From: Bradyrhizobium erythrophlei
GTDB lineage: Bacteria; Pseudomonadota; Alphaproteobacteria; Rhizobiales; Xanthobacteraceae
Length of the DNA stretch: 64,000 nt
Assembly: GCA_900129675.1 (NCBI GenBank)
Contig: FSRD01000002.1
Coordinates: 62,001-126,000, forward strand
Reading direction: 5' to 3'
Made by a program: the position numbers and the translations under genes. The notes under the pieces were generated by a model. That model worked only from the letters and a program-made list of their open reading frames with translations. It was not told the origin of the DNA and did not search any database. Shown here in pieces: positions 41,518-50,954 of this stretch (positions are counted from its first letter, which is position 1; every line of letters begins with the position of its first letter).

Positions 41518-42492
41518 ATGACGCACGCCATCCGTTTTCATCAGACCGGCGGCCCCGAAGTTCTGGTCTGGGAGGAAGTCACCCTCGGCAAGCCCGGCCC
41601 GGGCGAGGCGCGCATCCGCCACACCGCGGTCGGGCTGAACTTTATCGACATCTACAATCGCTCCGGCGTGTATCCCGTGCAGCTGCCGAGCGGGCTCGGC
41701 GGCGAGGCCGCCGGCGTGGTCGAGGAAATAGGCAGCGGCGTCACCGATCTCAAGCCCGGCGACCGCATCGCCTATGGCGCCGCACCGATCGGCGCCTATG
41801 CCGAAGCGCGGCTGATCCCGGCCAATCGCCTGCTGAAGCTGCCCGACGGCATTGACGACAAGACCGCGGCCGCGATGATGCTGAAGGGCCTGACCACGCA
41901 ATATCTGATCCGCCAGACCTATCGCGTGAAGGCCGGCGATACCATCCTGTTGCACGCCGCCGCCGGCGGCGTCGGCCTCATTCTCAGCCAGTGGGCCAAG
42001 CATCTCGGCGCCACCGTGATCGGCACCGTCAGCAGCGACGACAAGGCAAAGCTCGCCAAGGCCCATGGCTGCGCCCACACCATCGTCTATAGCCGCGAGG
42101 ATTTCGTGAAGCGCGTCGACGAGATCACCGGCGGCAAGAAAGTGCCCGTGGTCTATGATTCCGTCGGCAAGGACACTTTTCTGAAATCGCTCGATTGCCT
42201 CGCGCCGCTCGGCGTCGCCGCGCTGTTCGGCGCGTCCTCCGGCAACGTCGATCCGCTCAACCTTGGCCTGCTGGCGCAGAAGGGATCGCTCTACGTCACC
42301 CGCCCGACGCTGAACACCTATGCCGCCAAACGCGAAAATCTCGTCGCCATGGCCAACGAGCTGTTCGAGGTGGTTAAGTCGGGCGCGGTCAAGATCGAGG
42401 TGCACCAGACCTATCCGTTAAAGGACGCGGCCAAGGCCCATGCCGATCTCGCCGCGCGCAAGACCACGGGATCGACGGTGCTGACGGTGTGA
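41518..42492 (+). CDS. NADPH:quinone oxidoreductase (zeta-crystallin type)
   Basis: A 324-residue MDR-family enzyme with the quinone-oxidoreductase motifs HTAVGLNFIDIYNRSGVYPV and PSGLGGEAAGVVEEIGSGV, the nucleotide site LLHAAAGGVGLILSQWAKHL, and VYDSVGKDTFLKSLDCLAP. No zinc ligands. It reduces quinones by one- or two-electron transfer using NADPH. AAGGAG precedes the ATG. It follows the Rieske gene by 51 bases and may be in the same operon. Confidence 0.92.
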   Translation: MTHAIRFHQTGGPEVLVWEEVTLGKPGPGEARIRHTAVGLNFIDIYNRSGVYPVQLPSGLGGEAAGVVEEIGSGVTDLKPGDRIAYGAAPIGAYAEARLIPANRLLKLPDGIDDKTAAAMMLKGLTTQYLIRQTYRVKAGDTILLHAAAGGVGLILSQWAKHLGATVIGTVSSDDKAKLAKAHGCAHTIVYSREDFVKRVDEITGGKKVPVVYDSVGKDTFLKSLDCLAPLGVAALFGASSGNVDPLNLGLLAQKGSLYVTRPTLNTYAAKRENLVAMANELFEVVKSGAVKIEVHQTYPLKDAAKAHADLAARKTTGSTVLTV

Positions 42493-42520
42493 AGGGCTAA
42501 CGTCCTGCAAAGAGGAAACC

Positions 42521-43396
42521 ATGGCGGCGCGCGTCCTTGTCCCCTTACCGGCGCGGGATTTCGATCCAAGCGAAGCGGCGGTGAGCTGGCTCGTGCTCAC
42601 GCGCGCCGGACATACGGTCGTTTTCGCGACGCCGGATGGACGGCCCGCGGCCGCCGACGACATGATGCTGACGGGGCGGGGCCTCGATCCCTGGGGCGCC
42701 ATTCCGCTGTTGCGGAATCTTCCTTTTGTCGGGCTTCTGATGCGGGCCAACCGCGATGCGCGCAACGCTTACGCTGCAATGATCGCGGACCCGAATTATC
42801 TGGCGCCACTGCGCTGGGATGCGGTCGATGCCGCTGAATACGATGCGCTGCTGCTGCCGGGCGGGCATCGCGCGCGCGGCATGCGCGAATATCTCGAAAG
42901 CGAAATCCTGCAAAATATCGTCGCCGATTGCTTCGATGCGGAAAAGCTGGTGGCGGCGATCTGCCACGGCGTGCTGCTGGCGGCGCGCAGCCGCTCGAAA
43001 CGGACCGGGCAGTCGGTGCTGCGGGGATATCGGACCACCGCGCTGACCTGGGCGTTCGAGAACAGCGCCTGGTCGGTGGCGCGGATCACCCGGTTCTGGG
43101 ATCCGGATTATTACCGCACCTATCTGGAGCAGGCCGGGCAGCCGAAGGGCTTTATGTCGGTGCAGCAGGAAGTAACGCGCGCGCTGGCCCGCGCCGAGGA
43201 TTTTTGCGACGTGCCCCGGACCGATCCGCACTTTCGCCGCAAGACGTCCGGCCTTGAGCGTGACACCATCGACAACGCGACGCCGGCCTTTGTCGTTCGC
43301 GATCGCAATTACCTGTCGGCCAGATGGCCGGGCGATGCTCACACCTTCGCCAGGACTTTTGCGGGCATGCTGACGCAGCAACGCCCGGTCGGTTGA
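42521..43396 (+). CDS. DJ-1/PfpI-family protein
   Basis: A 291-residue type-1 glutamine amidotransferase-like protein. The elbow VAAICHGVLLAARS contains the nucleophilic cysteine, preceded by YDALLLPGGHRARGMREYL. The family includes chaperones, deglycase-like proteins and proteases. Compared with typical 180-230 residue members it has a longer C-terminal part (WDPDYYRTYLEQAGQPKGFM). AAAGAGGAAACC precedes the ATG. It lies 28 bases after the quinone oxidoreductase and is probably co-transcribed. Confidence 0.8.
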   Translation: MAARVLVPLPARDFDPSEAAVSWLVLTRAGHTVVFATPDGRPAAADDMMLTGRGLDPWGAIPLLRNLPFVGLLMRANRDARNAYAAMIADPNYLAPLRWDAVDAAEYDALLLPGGHRARGMREYLESEILQNIVADCFDAEKLVAAICHGVLLAARSRSKRTGQSVLRGYRTTALTWAFENSAWSVARITRFWDPDYYRTYLEQAGQPKGFMSVQQEVTRALARAEDFCDVPRTDPHFRRKTSGLERDTIDNATPAFVVRDRNYLSARWPGDAHTFARTFAGMLTQQRPVG

Positions 43397-43535
43397 ACAG
43401 GGGGCGATTTGCGCCGTACCTGAAGCCATCAATCACGATGGTTTCAGGCCGATGACAGGCCTCAAAGTCGAACCGGCCGGCACTTGCGTGCACGGCCGGC
43501 TCGTAATCGCCTGACATTCCCAGCTCGAAAGCGCT

Positions 43536-45185
43536 TTAGCTCGTCGGGTTGCCCTGGAACGCGGCCAGCAGCTTCTTGCCGTCCGGCGAGCCCCAACCGG
43601 TGCACGCATCCCATCCCTGGCCTGCCGGATACTGTCCGTTCAGCAGCCCTTCCACGTCATTGTTGCCGGCGGTGATGTCGCGCAGCACGTTGTTCGGACC
43701 GAATTTGCTGTAGAGCAGCGCGTTGAAGTTGCCGACCCGCTTGCCCATGGTCGCGTTGATACGCGCGATCAGGCTGGCCCAGAGCGGCGCGGAAGCGCTG
43801 GTGCCCCCGACCACCGTGAGCTTGCCGTTCGACTTCGTCAGATAGCCGGTCGCAGGATCGGCATCGGCCGCGACGTCGGGAATTGCCCGGCCCGCGAAAT
43901 GTCCGGGGTTGATCGATTTGACCACCTTGCCGTTCTGCCAGGCCGGGACCGGCGTGATGTCGCTGACGCCGCCGCCGGTGCCGCCTCCGCGATCGTTCCA
44001 CACCGTCTCGGTGATCTGTTTGGCGCCGCTCGCGTTCTTGCGGACGTGAAGCGTCGTTCCTCCGACCGCAAGGACATAGGGACTGGTCGCCGGATAGTTC
44101 ACATGCGCGCGGCCATCCTGCATTTGTGCCTCCGCGCCGTCGTCCCCGGTTGAGACGCACACGGTGATGCCGAGATGCGCGGCAGCCAGGAAACTCGCGT
44201 TGCAGTGGGCGATCGCGGCGGGCGACCAGATGACGCCGCTGTTGTTGAAGTTCTCGTTCTCGTCCCAGCCCCAGCTGATCGAGATCACCGAAGGGTCGTT
44301 TGCGGAATCGCTGACCACCTTGGCCAGCACGTCGACCAGTCCCTTCTCGTCGAACGTCCCGAAATAGGTGACGATCTTCGCGCCGTTGGCCAGCGCCCCG
44401 GCAACATCGACGTCGAGCATGACTTCGCCGGTCGAGTTGGGGTCGGAGCCCGGATCGGTCGAAACGCCGTCGACGGCGACGATTTGCACGTCGGGGGCAG
44501 GTTGCTGGATCGTCTGGAAATAGCTGGTGAGGTCGCCGGTGTCGACGCCGCCTCCGAACTCAAGCAGGCCGATGCATTGCTGCTGGGCGTTTCCAGCGGG
44601 GAAATTATAGATGTCGGCGAGTTCGGTCGGGATGAACCAGGCCCTCGCGGCGTGGGCGGCGCTTGCCTCCACCGTGCGCGATTGCAGCGTACGCCGCAGG
44701 ACGCGATGGTTGTTCAGGCCGAAGACGCCAGTGATCGCGTCGGCGACCTCCGGCGGCACGTGCACCGGCCCGGTGCGGGCGTGAAAGTCACCAAGCTTCG
44801 GATGCGAGTAGTCGAACAGCGTGACGCCAAAGGCCTTGCTGACATCGGCAACGGTGCCGGCGAGGCCCATCCGGGCCGAGACCGTCTCCTTGTGGGTGAC
44901 GACGAGGTTGTTGGCCTTCGCAAAGGCCTCGATCGCTGCGACGGATTTTTCGTCCGCGCCGTATTGGCTCGCGAGCTGATCGCGGGTCATGTAGCTGCGC
45001 GCTCCCGGAAGCTTGTCGTCGAGACTGGACAGGTCCGGCAACTGCTGGCTGCGGCGAACGCCGACGGTGAGTTCGATCCACCGCTGCTCGCTGGTGCGGC
45101 GCATCGCTTTCGATCCGGTCGGCAATTGATGGACGCTGTTGGGAAGCTCGACCGCATTGCTGATTTTGGCAGGTTGGGCACTCAT
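43536..45185 (-). CDS. S53-family serine-carboxyl peptidase (sedolisin/kumamolisin)
   Basis: A 549-residue protease precursor. Pro-kumamolisin activation domain: about residues 30-190. Catalytic domain: the Glu/Asp segment is STGEVMLDVDVAGAL, the oxyanion aspartate probably VSTGDDGAEA, and the serine is in VVGGTSASAPLWASLIAR near residue 462. The C-terminus has the calcium-site-like DITAGNN and GWDACTGWGSPDG. No obvious N-terminal signal peptide, as in some bacterial sedolisins. It acts at acidic pH. GGGAGACGAGC precedes the ATG. Confidence 0.93.
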   Translation of the reverse strand: MSAQPAKISNAVELPNSVHQLPTGSKAMRRTSEQRWIELTVGVRRSQQLPDLSSLDDKLPGARSYMTRDQLASQYGADEKSVAAIEAFAKANNLVVTHKETVSARMGLAGTVADVSKAFGVTLFDYSHPKLGDFHARTGPVHVPPEVADAITGVFGLNNHRVLRRTLQSRTVEASAAHAARAWFIPTELADIYNFPAGNAQQQCIGLLEFGGGVDTGDLTSYFQTIQQPAPDVQIVAVDGVSTDPGSDPNSTGEVMLDVDVAGALANGAKIVTYFGTFDEKGLVDVLAKVVSDSANDPSVISISWGWDENENFNNSGVIWSPAAIAHCNASFLAAAHLGITVCVSTGDDGAEAQMQDGRAHVNYPATSPYVLAVGGTTLHVRKNASGAKQITETVWNDRGGGTGGGVSDITPVPAWQNGKVVKSINPGHFAGRAIPDVAADADPATGYLTKSNGKLTVVGGTSASAPLWASLIARINATMGKRVGNFNALLYSKFGPNNVLRDITAGNNDVEGLLNGQYPAGQGWDACTGWGSPDGKKLLAAFQGNPTS

Positions 45186-45626
45186 GCTCGTCTCCCATGA
45201 TGTTAGTCAATTTAAAAATGGACTCGGAATCGCAACAATTCCAAAGGGCTTTGAGAAAGCCGGACAATTGCAGGTCAGGTTGCAGAATCGACAATGGTTA
45301 CGACGGCTGGATCATCTTCGGATCGCTGTCGGCCGCCGCAAATGCCGCTTCAGCCAGATTCAAACCAGAGATAGTGGAATGCAATACTTGCACGCTAACA
45401 AAACATCGATGGTTCGACAACATTCCTGCTGTTCAAGTTTAAATGACCGGTGAGTGTGATCCCGTTCATATGCGGAAATGCTTTGCGCCGCTTGCGTCAG
45501 CATGGATGTCCGATGTCGGACAGCGGCATCGCCGCCCGTGAGCCGACGCCGTCGTCCCGGTGCGTAGCAATTTGACATGTGCATGCTATATTGCACAGCG
45601 AACGTTCTTCATGACAGGTGCGGCCG
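45186..45626. other. Intergenic region upstream of the S53 peptidase
   Basis: About 440 relatively AT-rich bases between two divergent genes. It should contain both promoters. I see no convincing -35/-10 pair, operator or RNA gene and call nothing. Confidence 0.4.
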
Positions 45627-45833
45627 ATGTCGAAACAAGAAATGCGCGAGGAGGCCGAGCGCCTGATCCGCGAGACCATGGAAAAGAAAGCCCTGGTCGT
45701 GAAACAGGGCAATACGAGGATCGAGACCACCTGCGGCAAGTGCGGCGCGCCCAACCGCCTGCAGGCGGAAAAGGGCGCGACCCGCGTCAAATTCGTCTGC
45801 AAGCAATGCGGCCACAAGCAGGAAACGCTTTAA
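45627..45833 (+). CDS. Small zinc-ribbon protein
   Basis: A 68-residue protein: a charged N-terminal helix (MSKQEMREEAERLIRETMEK) followed by a zinc ribbon with CGKCGAPNR and FVCKQCGHKQ. The two CxxC knuckles are intact. Such proteins may bind nucleic acid or a protein partner. AGGTG precedes the ATG at 45627. The stop overlaps the convergent stop of the amine oxidase by four bases. Confidence 0.72.
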   Translation: MSKQEMREEAERLIRETMEKKALVVKQGNTRIETTCGKCGAPNRLQAEKGATRVKFVCKQCGHKQETL

Positions 45834-47371
45834 GACGGCCCCAGGCCCGCCTTGAGAATGTTCGCAGCCGCCCGCTTGCCGGACTGCAACGCGCCTTCCA
45901 TGTAGCCGAAATAGGCAAAACAGGTGTGTTCGCCGGCAAAGAACATGCGCTTGTGAAAAGCCTTGGCCAGCAAGGGCCCGGCGCGGCAAACGTCGCCGGG
46001 CGCGGGGCAGGAATAGCCGGCACGGGTCCATGGATCGTCAGGCCACGCCATGAACTTCGGGTTGCTCGCAAGGCTCGCGGCATAGCCCGCGTAAATCGCC
46101 CCGATCCTGTCCCGGTAAAACCGGTCGACCGCGGCCATTCCGCCCGTCCTCAACTGGTCCAGCGCATCCTGTGCGACCGGGCCGCCGGCAAACAGGCTGA
46201 GCTCGACGTCGTTGCCCGGCGCCGCGATCTGGTTGTCGGTCCCCTCCCAGGTCACGCCGAACTGGTTCGATGTCGCCGTCGGCGCCAGCCCTTCGCCGAT
46301 CCAAAAGCGTGTCTTGAGTGGGCTGAGATACTTCACCGCCGTGCCCATCGTGACGTGATAGTCGAGTGGCAGATCCGGCGTGATCGCAACCGTCGGGTTT
46401 TCGGCGCCTGGCCACAGGCTCGGCGGTATGGCGAGAACGACGTAGTCGAAGACGTCAGGCGCTTTCCCCTCGGCTTTGATGGTGACGTGGTCTTCGCCGA
46501 TATCGATGGCGTGAACCGGCGTCGACTTGTGCAGGGTGCCGCCCTTCTTCTGCGTGTCGGCGGCAAGGCATTTCGCCAGCGCGTCGTTTCCTTCCGAGCA
46601 TCGCAGCGTCTCCGTCTGGCTGAAGAAGGCATTGCAGTGTTTGGGAAGCGCGCCGCCTTTGACCACAGCCAGATTGGCGAGATAGCTCTGCTGATCGGTC
46701 GATTGGCCGGCGTCATTGGTGAATTGCTCCTCGATTGCGATCTTGGTCAGCCGGGAACAGTTCAGTTTCGCAATCCAGTCCGACAGCCGCCTCTGGTCGA
46801 GTTTCCCGGCGTTGGCCGCGCGCCAGGGCCTGTGCGGGTCGATGTCCTTGGCGCGCCGGCTCATCTTGTTGAAGGCATCCGTCATCTCGTCATAGACGCG
46901 GCGCAGCACCCTGTCCGATCGCTTCTTGCCGTCGAGGTACAGCGGCATGTCGAGATCGAGGGCGTCGAAATTGGAATCTGACGTAATGACCGACAGGCCG
47001 AGCTGGAATTCCTTCGCCAGGCTGAGCCAGATCGGGTGGTTGTAGCCGATGAGTTCGCCGCCCGCCTCGACCAGGCCGCCGCCGGACCGGGGCTGGCTCC
47101 AGACCCTGCCGCCGAAGCGGTCGCGCGCCTCGTAGATGGTTACGTCGCAGTAATCGATCAACTGGTGGCCGGCCATCAGGCCGGCAAGACCGCCACCCAC
47201 GATCGCGACCCGCGGTCGCAACGTTGCGCTCATCGCAAGCCGCATGGCGTGGACGGTCGCCGTGGGCTTTCGCTCCTGCGGAGCTACTTTCTCCGCCACG
47301 GAAGGCCGGCGGTCCCTGCTCGACAGCCTGATGCCGAATCGCCGATTGAGGCGGCCATAAATCGAGCGCAT
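45830..47371 (-). CDS. Flavin-containing amine oxidase (L-amino-acid oxidase type)
   Basis: A 513-residue flavoprotein. FAD motif: RVAIVGGGLAGLMAGHQLID (residues about 54-73) followed by EARDRFGGRVWSQP. The C-terminal AGEHTCFAYFGYMEGALQSG is the family's flavin-contact block. About 45 basic residues precede the FAD domain and may be an export or targeting segment, though no twin-arginine signal is clear. ATG 47371 was chosen behind AAGGGA; a TTG lies two codons upstream. It probably oxidises primary amines or amino acids, releasing peroxide and ammonia. Confidence 0.87.
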   Translation of the reverse strand: MRSIYGRLNRRFGIRLSSRDRRPSVAEKVAPQERKPTATVHAMRLAMSATLRPRVAIVGGGLAGLMAGHQLIDYCDVTIYEARDRFGGRVWSQPRSGGGLVEAGGELIGYNHPIWLSLAKEFQLGLSVITSDSNFDALDLDMPLYLDGKKRSDRVLRRVYDEMTDAFNKMSRRAKDIDPHRPWRAANAGKLDQRRLSDWIAKLNCSRLTKIAIEEQFTNDAGQSTDQQSYLANLAVVKGGALPKHCNAFFSQTETLRCSEGNDALAKCLAADTQKKGGTLHKSTPVHAIDIGEDHVTIKAEGKAPDVFDYVVLAIPPSLWPGAENPTVAITPDLPLDYHVTMGTAVKYLSPLKTRFWIGEGLAPTATSNQFGVTWEGTDNQIAAPGNDVELSLFAGGPVAQDALDQLRTGGMAAVDRFYRDRIGAIYAGYAASLASNPKFMAWPDDPWTRAGYSCPAPGDVCRAGPLLAKAFHKRMFFAGEHTCFAYFGYMEGALQSGKRAAANILKAGLGPS

Positions 47372-47530
47372 GTTCAAAATCCCTTAAATCGATAAAGGAC
47401 GGCAAACGCCGCCGAAGCTTCAGGACGCCGGGAAATGATCCGCGCGCCGGCCTGCCGCCGTGAATTGACGGCCCGCCACCATCAAAGATAGCCTGCAACT
47501 CAGGGGCGAGTCGAGGACAGGGGGCTCGGG

Positions 47531-49230
47531 ATGGCGTCACGCAAAAAAGCAAGGGCAGGGATCGCGTCCCGGCCGAAATCAGCCTCTAGTCGAAAGGCGA
47601 AGGTGGCTAGCACCGGGCGCGGCCGAGTCGCAAAGGCAAAGGCGCGCGCTGCGAAAGCCCGGGTTAAGATCCGGGACAGCTATCGCCCGCCGGCAAAGGG
47701 CGCCCGGAGAATAAGAGACGCCGACCCGGGATTGCCAGTAGAGGTCAGCATCATGCTTCGCGGGCCGGAGCTGCCCGGTGCCGACGAACTCCCTAACCGG
47801 CCCCTGTCCGTCCGCGAGTTCAACGCCAGATATGCCGCCTCAAAACGGGACGCGGAGGAAGTGTCGCAAGTGCTGCGCAAGCTGGGCCTGAAAATCGTGG
47901 ATGTATCGCTCCCCGCACGCTGCATGAAAGTCAGCGGCACTGTCGCGCAGATGGAGGCTGCGTTTCATCCTCGCCTGGGCGTGTACAAAAGTGCCGACCA
48001 GGGCGAATTCCGTGATCGCGAGGGCGACTACAAGGTACTTGCCTCGCTGAAGAAAATCGTGAAAGCGATACTTGGATTTGGCCAGCGACGTGCAGCGCGG
48101 CGGCGGCCCGCAAAGGCCGCGGCAAGGCGCGCGGATTCGAGAAAGTTCGAACCAAGCGACATCGAGCGCCATTATCATTTTCCTGCCGGCGATGCCGCCG
48201 GTCAAAGGATCGCGGTCGCGGAATTCGGCGGCGGCTATTTTGCCGGAGACCTCGCGAAGTATTGCAAGAAATTCAAACGCCCGGTGCCCAAGGTCAAAAC
48301 CATTTCGATCGACGCGCCGATTCGCACCGAGGCGCAAGTCGACCGGCTGAAACCGCCGAAGCTGCGTAATGACGAATTCGATTCGACCGGCGAAGTGATG
48401 ATGGACGTCGAGATCATCGCGGGGCTGTGCCCGAAGGCCGAAATTTCCGTCTACTTCGCGAAGGATCATCAGAAGGGCTGGGTCGACCTCATCAATCGTG
48501 CCATTGACGACAAGCCGGTGGTCTTGTCCATCAGCTGGGGGGCCTCCGAAGAGGGAGGCGGCTGGTCGAAGGCCGCGCTGAAGGCCATCAACGAAGCGCT
48601 GACCAAGGCTGCGCTGCTGGGTATCACGGTGTGTAGCGCCGCGGGCGACGATGGTTCCGGCGACATGCAGACGAACATGCAGGCGCATGTCGATTTCCCG
48701 AGTTCAAGCCCGTTCGTCCTTGCGGTCGGCGGGACCATGATGGGCCACACCTCCGGTAAAGCGGCTGAAAAAGTATGGCGCGTGGGCAAGGGTAAACGCA
48801 TCCGCGGGGTTGGCGGCGCAACAGGCGGTGGGGTCAGCAGCATCTTTCCCCGGCCCGATTGGCAAAAGACCCACATAAAGTCAGTGAACAAGAACGGCAA
48901 AAACGGCCGCGTGGTGCCGGACGTCGCAGCCCTCGCCGGAACGACTATGGCGGCGGCACCAGCGCGTCGACGCCGCTGTGGGCGGCACTCATCGCGCGCG
49001 TCAACGCATTGCTTCCGCGCCGGCAACGGCGGCGCTATCTGACGCGGTTGCTCTACCAGGAGGCATCTCACGGTGGCCTGCTGGGGCAACTGGTTTGCCA
49101 TGACGTCACCGTCGGTAACAACACGACCAGACCGAGACCGAACAAGGGCTTTAAGGCCACCAATGGATTCGACGCGGTATCCGGCTGGGGAACGCCGATC
49201 GGAACGGCGCTGCTGCTCGGGCTGACGTGA
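47531..49230 (+). pseudogene. Second S53-family peptidase, frameshifted in the catalytic domain
   Basis: ATG 47531 begins a basic leader and a pro-domain (VSIMLRGPELPGADELPNRP, then RKLGLKIVDVSLPARCMKVS). The catalytic domain shows DSTGEVMMDVEI and CSAAGDDGSGD in this frame and continues to RVVPDVAALAG near 48945. There the frame leaves homology and the protein resumes one base over as NDYGGGTSASTPLWAALIAR, with the catalytic serine, to the stop at 49230. A short stretch between the two parts also seems missing. It is either a pseudogene or carries a sequencing error. Confidence 0.8.
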
Positions 49231-49934
49231 ACGCTTCGCGGACGGTCTGCGGTCTGAGTGTGCCCGTCGGGCAAATCAAAAAAACCTGTCCAGCCCTTTT
49301 GTGAAAAATATTCCGCTTGTCGCGTCGGGCAAATCAGTGGTGTTTCTCTGCGCGTCTCACCCGACAAGAGGGGCGGCTCGCGATCGTCACGAAACGCGCG
49401 GTGGGATGCGGTGGACGTGGCGGCGCCTTTGACGAACGGCGCCAAGGCGGACGGCGAAGTCGTGTGGTCCTGACGCCTCGACGCCGGCGTCAAGCTTTGC
49501 GGAAGTATCCGCGAGGCGACGGTGACAAGAAAGCCCGATCACCGGGGAGAGCACGTTATAAGCCGTAAAACCATTGCGCAGGGAATGCCGGATTGCCTCC
49601 GCTGAACCTGTATGCTCGTGTGCGTTTGTTTTGTGCATGTTTGCACACGAGACCGCGGGTGCAGCGCGCATCCGGTGTTCCCTGCGCCCTCTGATTTCCG
49701 GGGGCGGAAGAGAAGAGCAAAACTCGGGCGAATTGAGCCGCGAGAATGCGAAGCTGTGTCGTTGTGTACGAAAGCGCTACACACTCTCACTCGTCATCGC
49801 CCGGCTTGACCGGGCGACCCAGTATTCCAGAGACGCCAGTGATTGAATCGAGAAGTCGCGGCGTACTGGATACCCCGCTTTCGCGGGGTACGACGGCTTT
49901 CTTCGGAGCCACGCAGGCGCGTCACATGCGCGGT
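49231..49934. repeat. Repeat-rich intergenic region of Bradyrhizobium type
   Basis: About 700 bases without an intact gene. GTCGGGCAAATCA occurs twice (about 49267 and 49325). Later parts, such as ATCGCCCGGCTTGACCGGGCG (about 49797) with a GCCCGG-N-CCGGGC hairpin and CGCGGCGTACTGGATACCCC, match phrases I recall from repeated intergenic DNA in Bradyrhizobium. Peptides like MLVCVCFVHVCTRDRGCSAH are translation artefacts of such repeats. Confidence 0.45.
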
Positions 49935-50786
49935 CTAGCCACCCTTCACAAACTTCGCAAACGCCTCCGCGTAGTCCGGATGCCAGCGCGACAGCGCCGG
50001 GCGGTTCTCGACGATGTCGCCGGCGGCCCACAGCATGCGCCGTTCGTCGAGTTGCCGCGGCACGTCGTTGTCGGGGCAGAGGATGTAGAAATCGCCGGCA
50101 TCGATGCGCGCGATCATGAAGTCCACGGTTTGCTCCGGCGTCCAGGCGCCCGCAGGCTTTTCGGTGCGGCCGCGCGAGGTGAGACCCGTAAAGACATGAC
50201 CGGGAATCATCAGATGCGCGCTGATCCTGCAGCCATCAATGTTGCGCAATTCATGCTGCAACGCCTCGGTGAGGGCTTTCACGCCGGCCTTGGAGACATT
50301 GTAGGCGGGATTGCCGGGCGGGGTGGTGATGCCCTGCTTGGAACCGGTGTTGATGATGAGGCCGGGACGGCCACGTTCGATCATGTGAGGCGCAAAGACC
50401 TGCGTGCCATGGATGACGCCCCAGAGATTCACGGCGAGAATGCGCTGCCAGTTCTCCAGCGGGCCAAAGCTGGTGCTGTCCGGGCCGATGCCGGCATTGT
50501 TCATCAGGATGTCGGTGCCGCCGAACCGTTTTTGTACTGCGGCTTCCAGTCCCGCGACCTCGTCGAACCGGCTGACATCGACGGCCGCGGTCATGATGCT
50601 GTCGGCGCCGCCCGGCGCGGCCGATGCCAGTTTTGTCGCGGCCTCCTTGAGTCGGTCGGCGCCGAGGTCGGCAATGCAGACCTTCATACCGAGCTGCGCG
50701 AACCGCATCGCGGCGGCGAGCCCGATGCCGGACGCGCCTCCGGTGATTACGGCAACATGATTGGGCGACATCGCGGCATGGGGCAT
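49935..50786 (-). CDS. SDR-family short-chain dehydrogenase/reductase
   Basis: A 283-residue classical SDR: the nucleotide site VAVITGGASGIGLAAAMRFA (TGxxxGIG), the NNAGIG motif, the serine in INTGSKQGITT and the active-site YNVSKAG (YxxxK). The cofactor-specificity aspartate after strand 2 (CIADLGADRLKE) suggests NAD(H). GGAGGA precedes the ATG. It is divergent from the Old Yellow Enzyme. The substrate is unknown. Confidence 0.9.
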   Translation of the reverse strand: MPHAAMSPNHVAVITGGASGIGLAAAMRFAQLGMKVCIADLGADRLKEAATKLASAAPGGADSIMTAAVDVSRFDEVAGLEAAVQKRFGGTDILMNNAGIGPDSTSFGPLENWQRILAVNLWGVIHGTQVFAPHMIERGRPGLIINTGSKQGITTPPGNPAYNVSKAGVKALTEALQHELRNIDGCRISAHLMIPGHVFTGLTSRGRTEKPAGAWTPEQTVDFMIARIDAGDFYILCPDNDVPRQLDERRMLWAAGDIVENRPALSRWHPDYAEAFAKFVKGG

Positions 50787-50954
50787 GGAATTTCCTCCGG
50801 ACAGTTATGCGGCGCATCTATCGGGCTGGCGCCATACCTACCATGCACGAACCGGCATGGGAGATCTTCGTTCCCCGGCTTTGCCATTGACGGCTTTCAC
50901 GAACAAGATGAACCGGTTACATATCCAGATCATAGAAGAAAATCCGGGGCAGGC

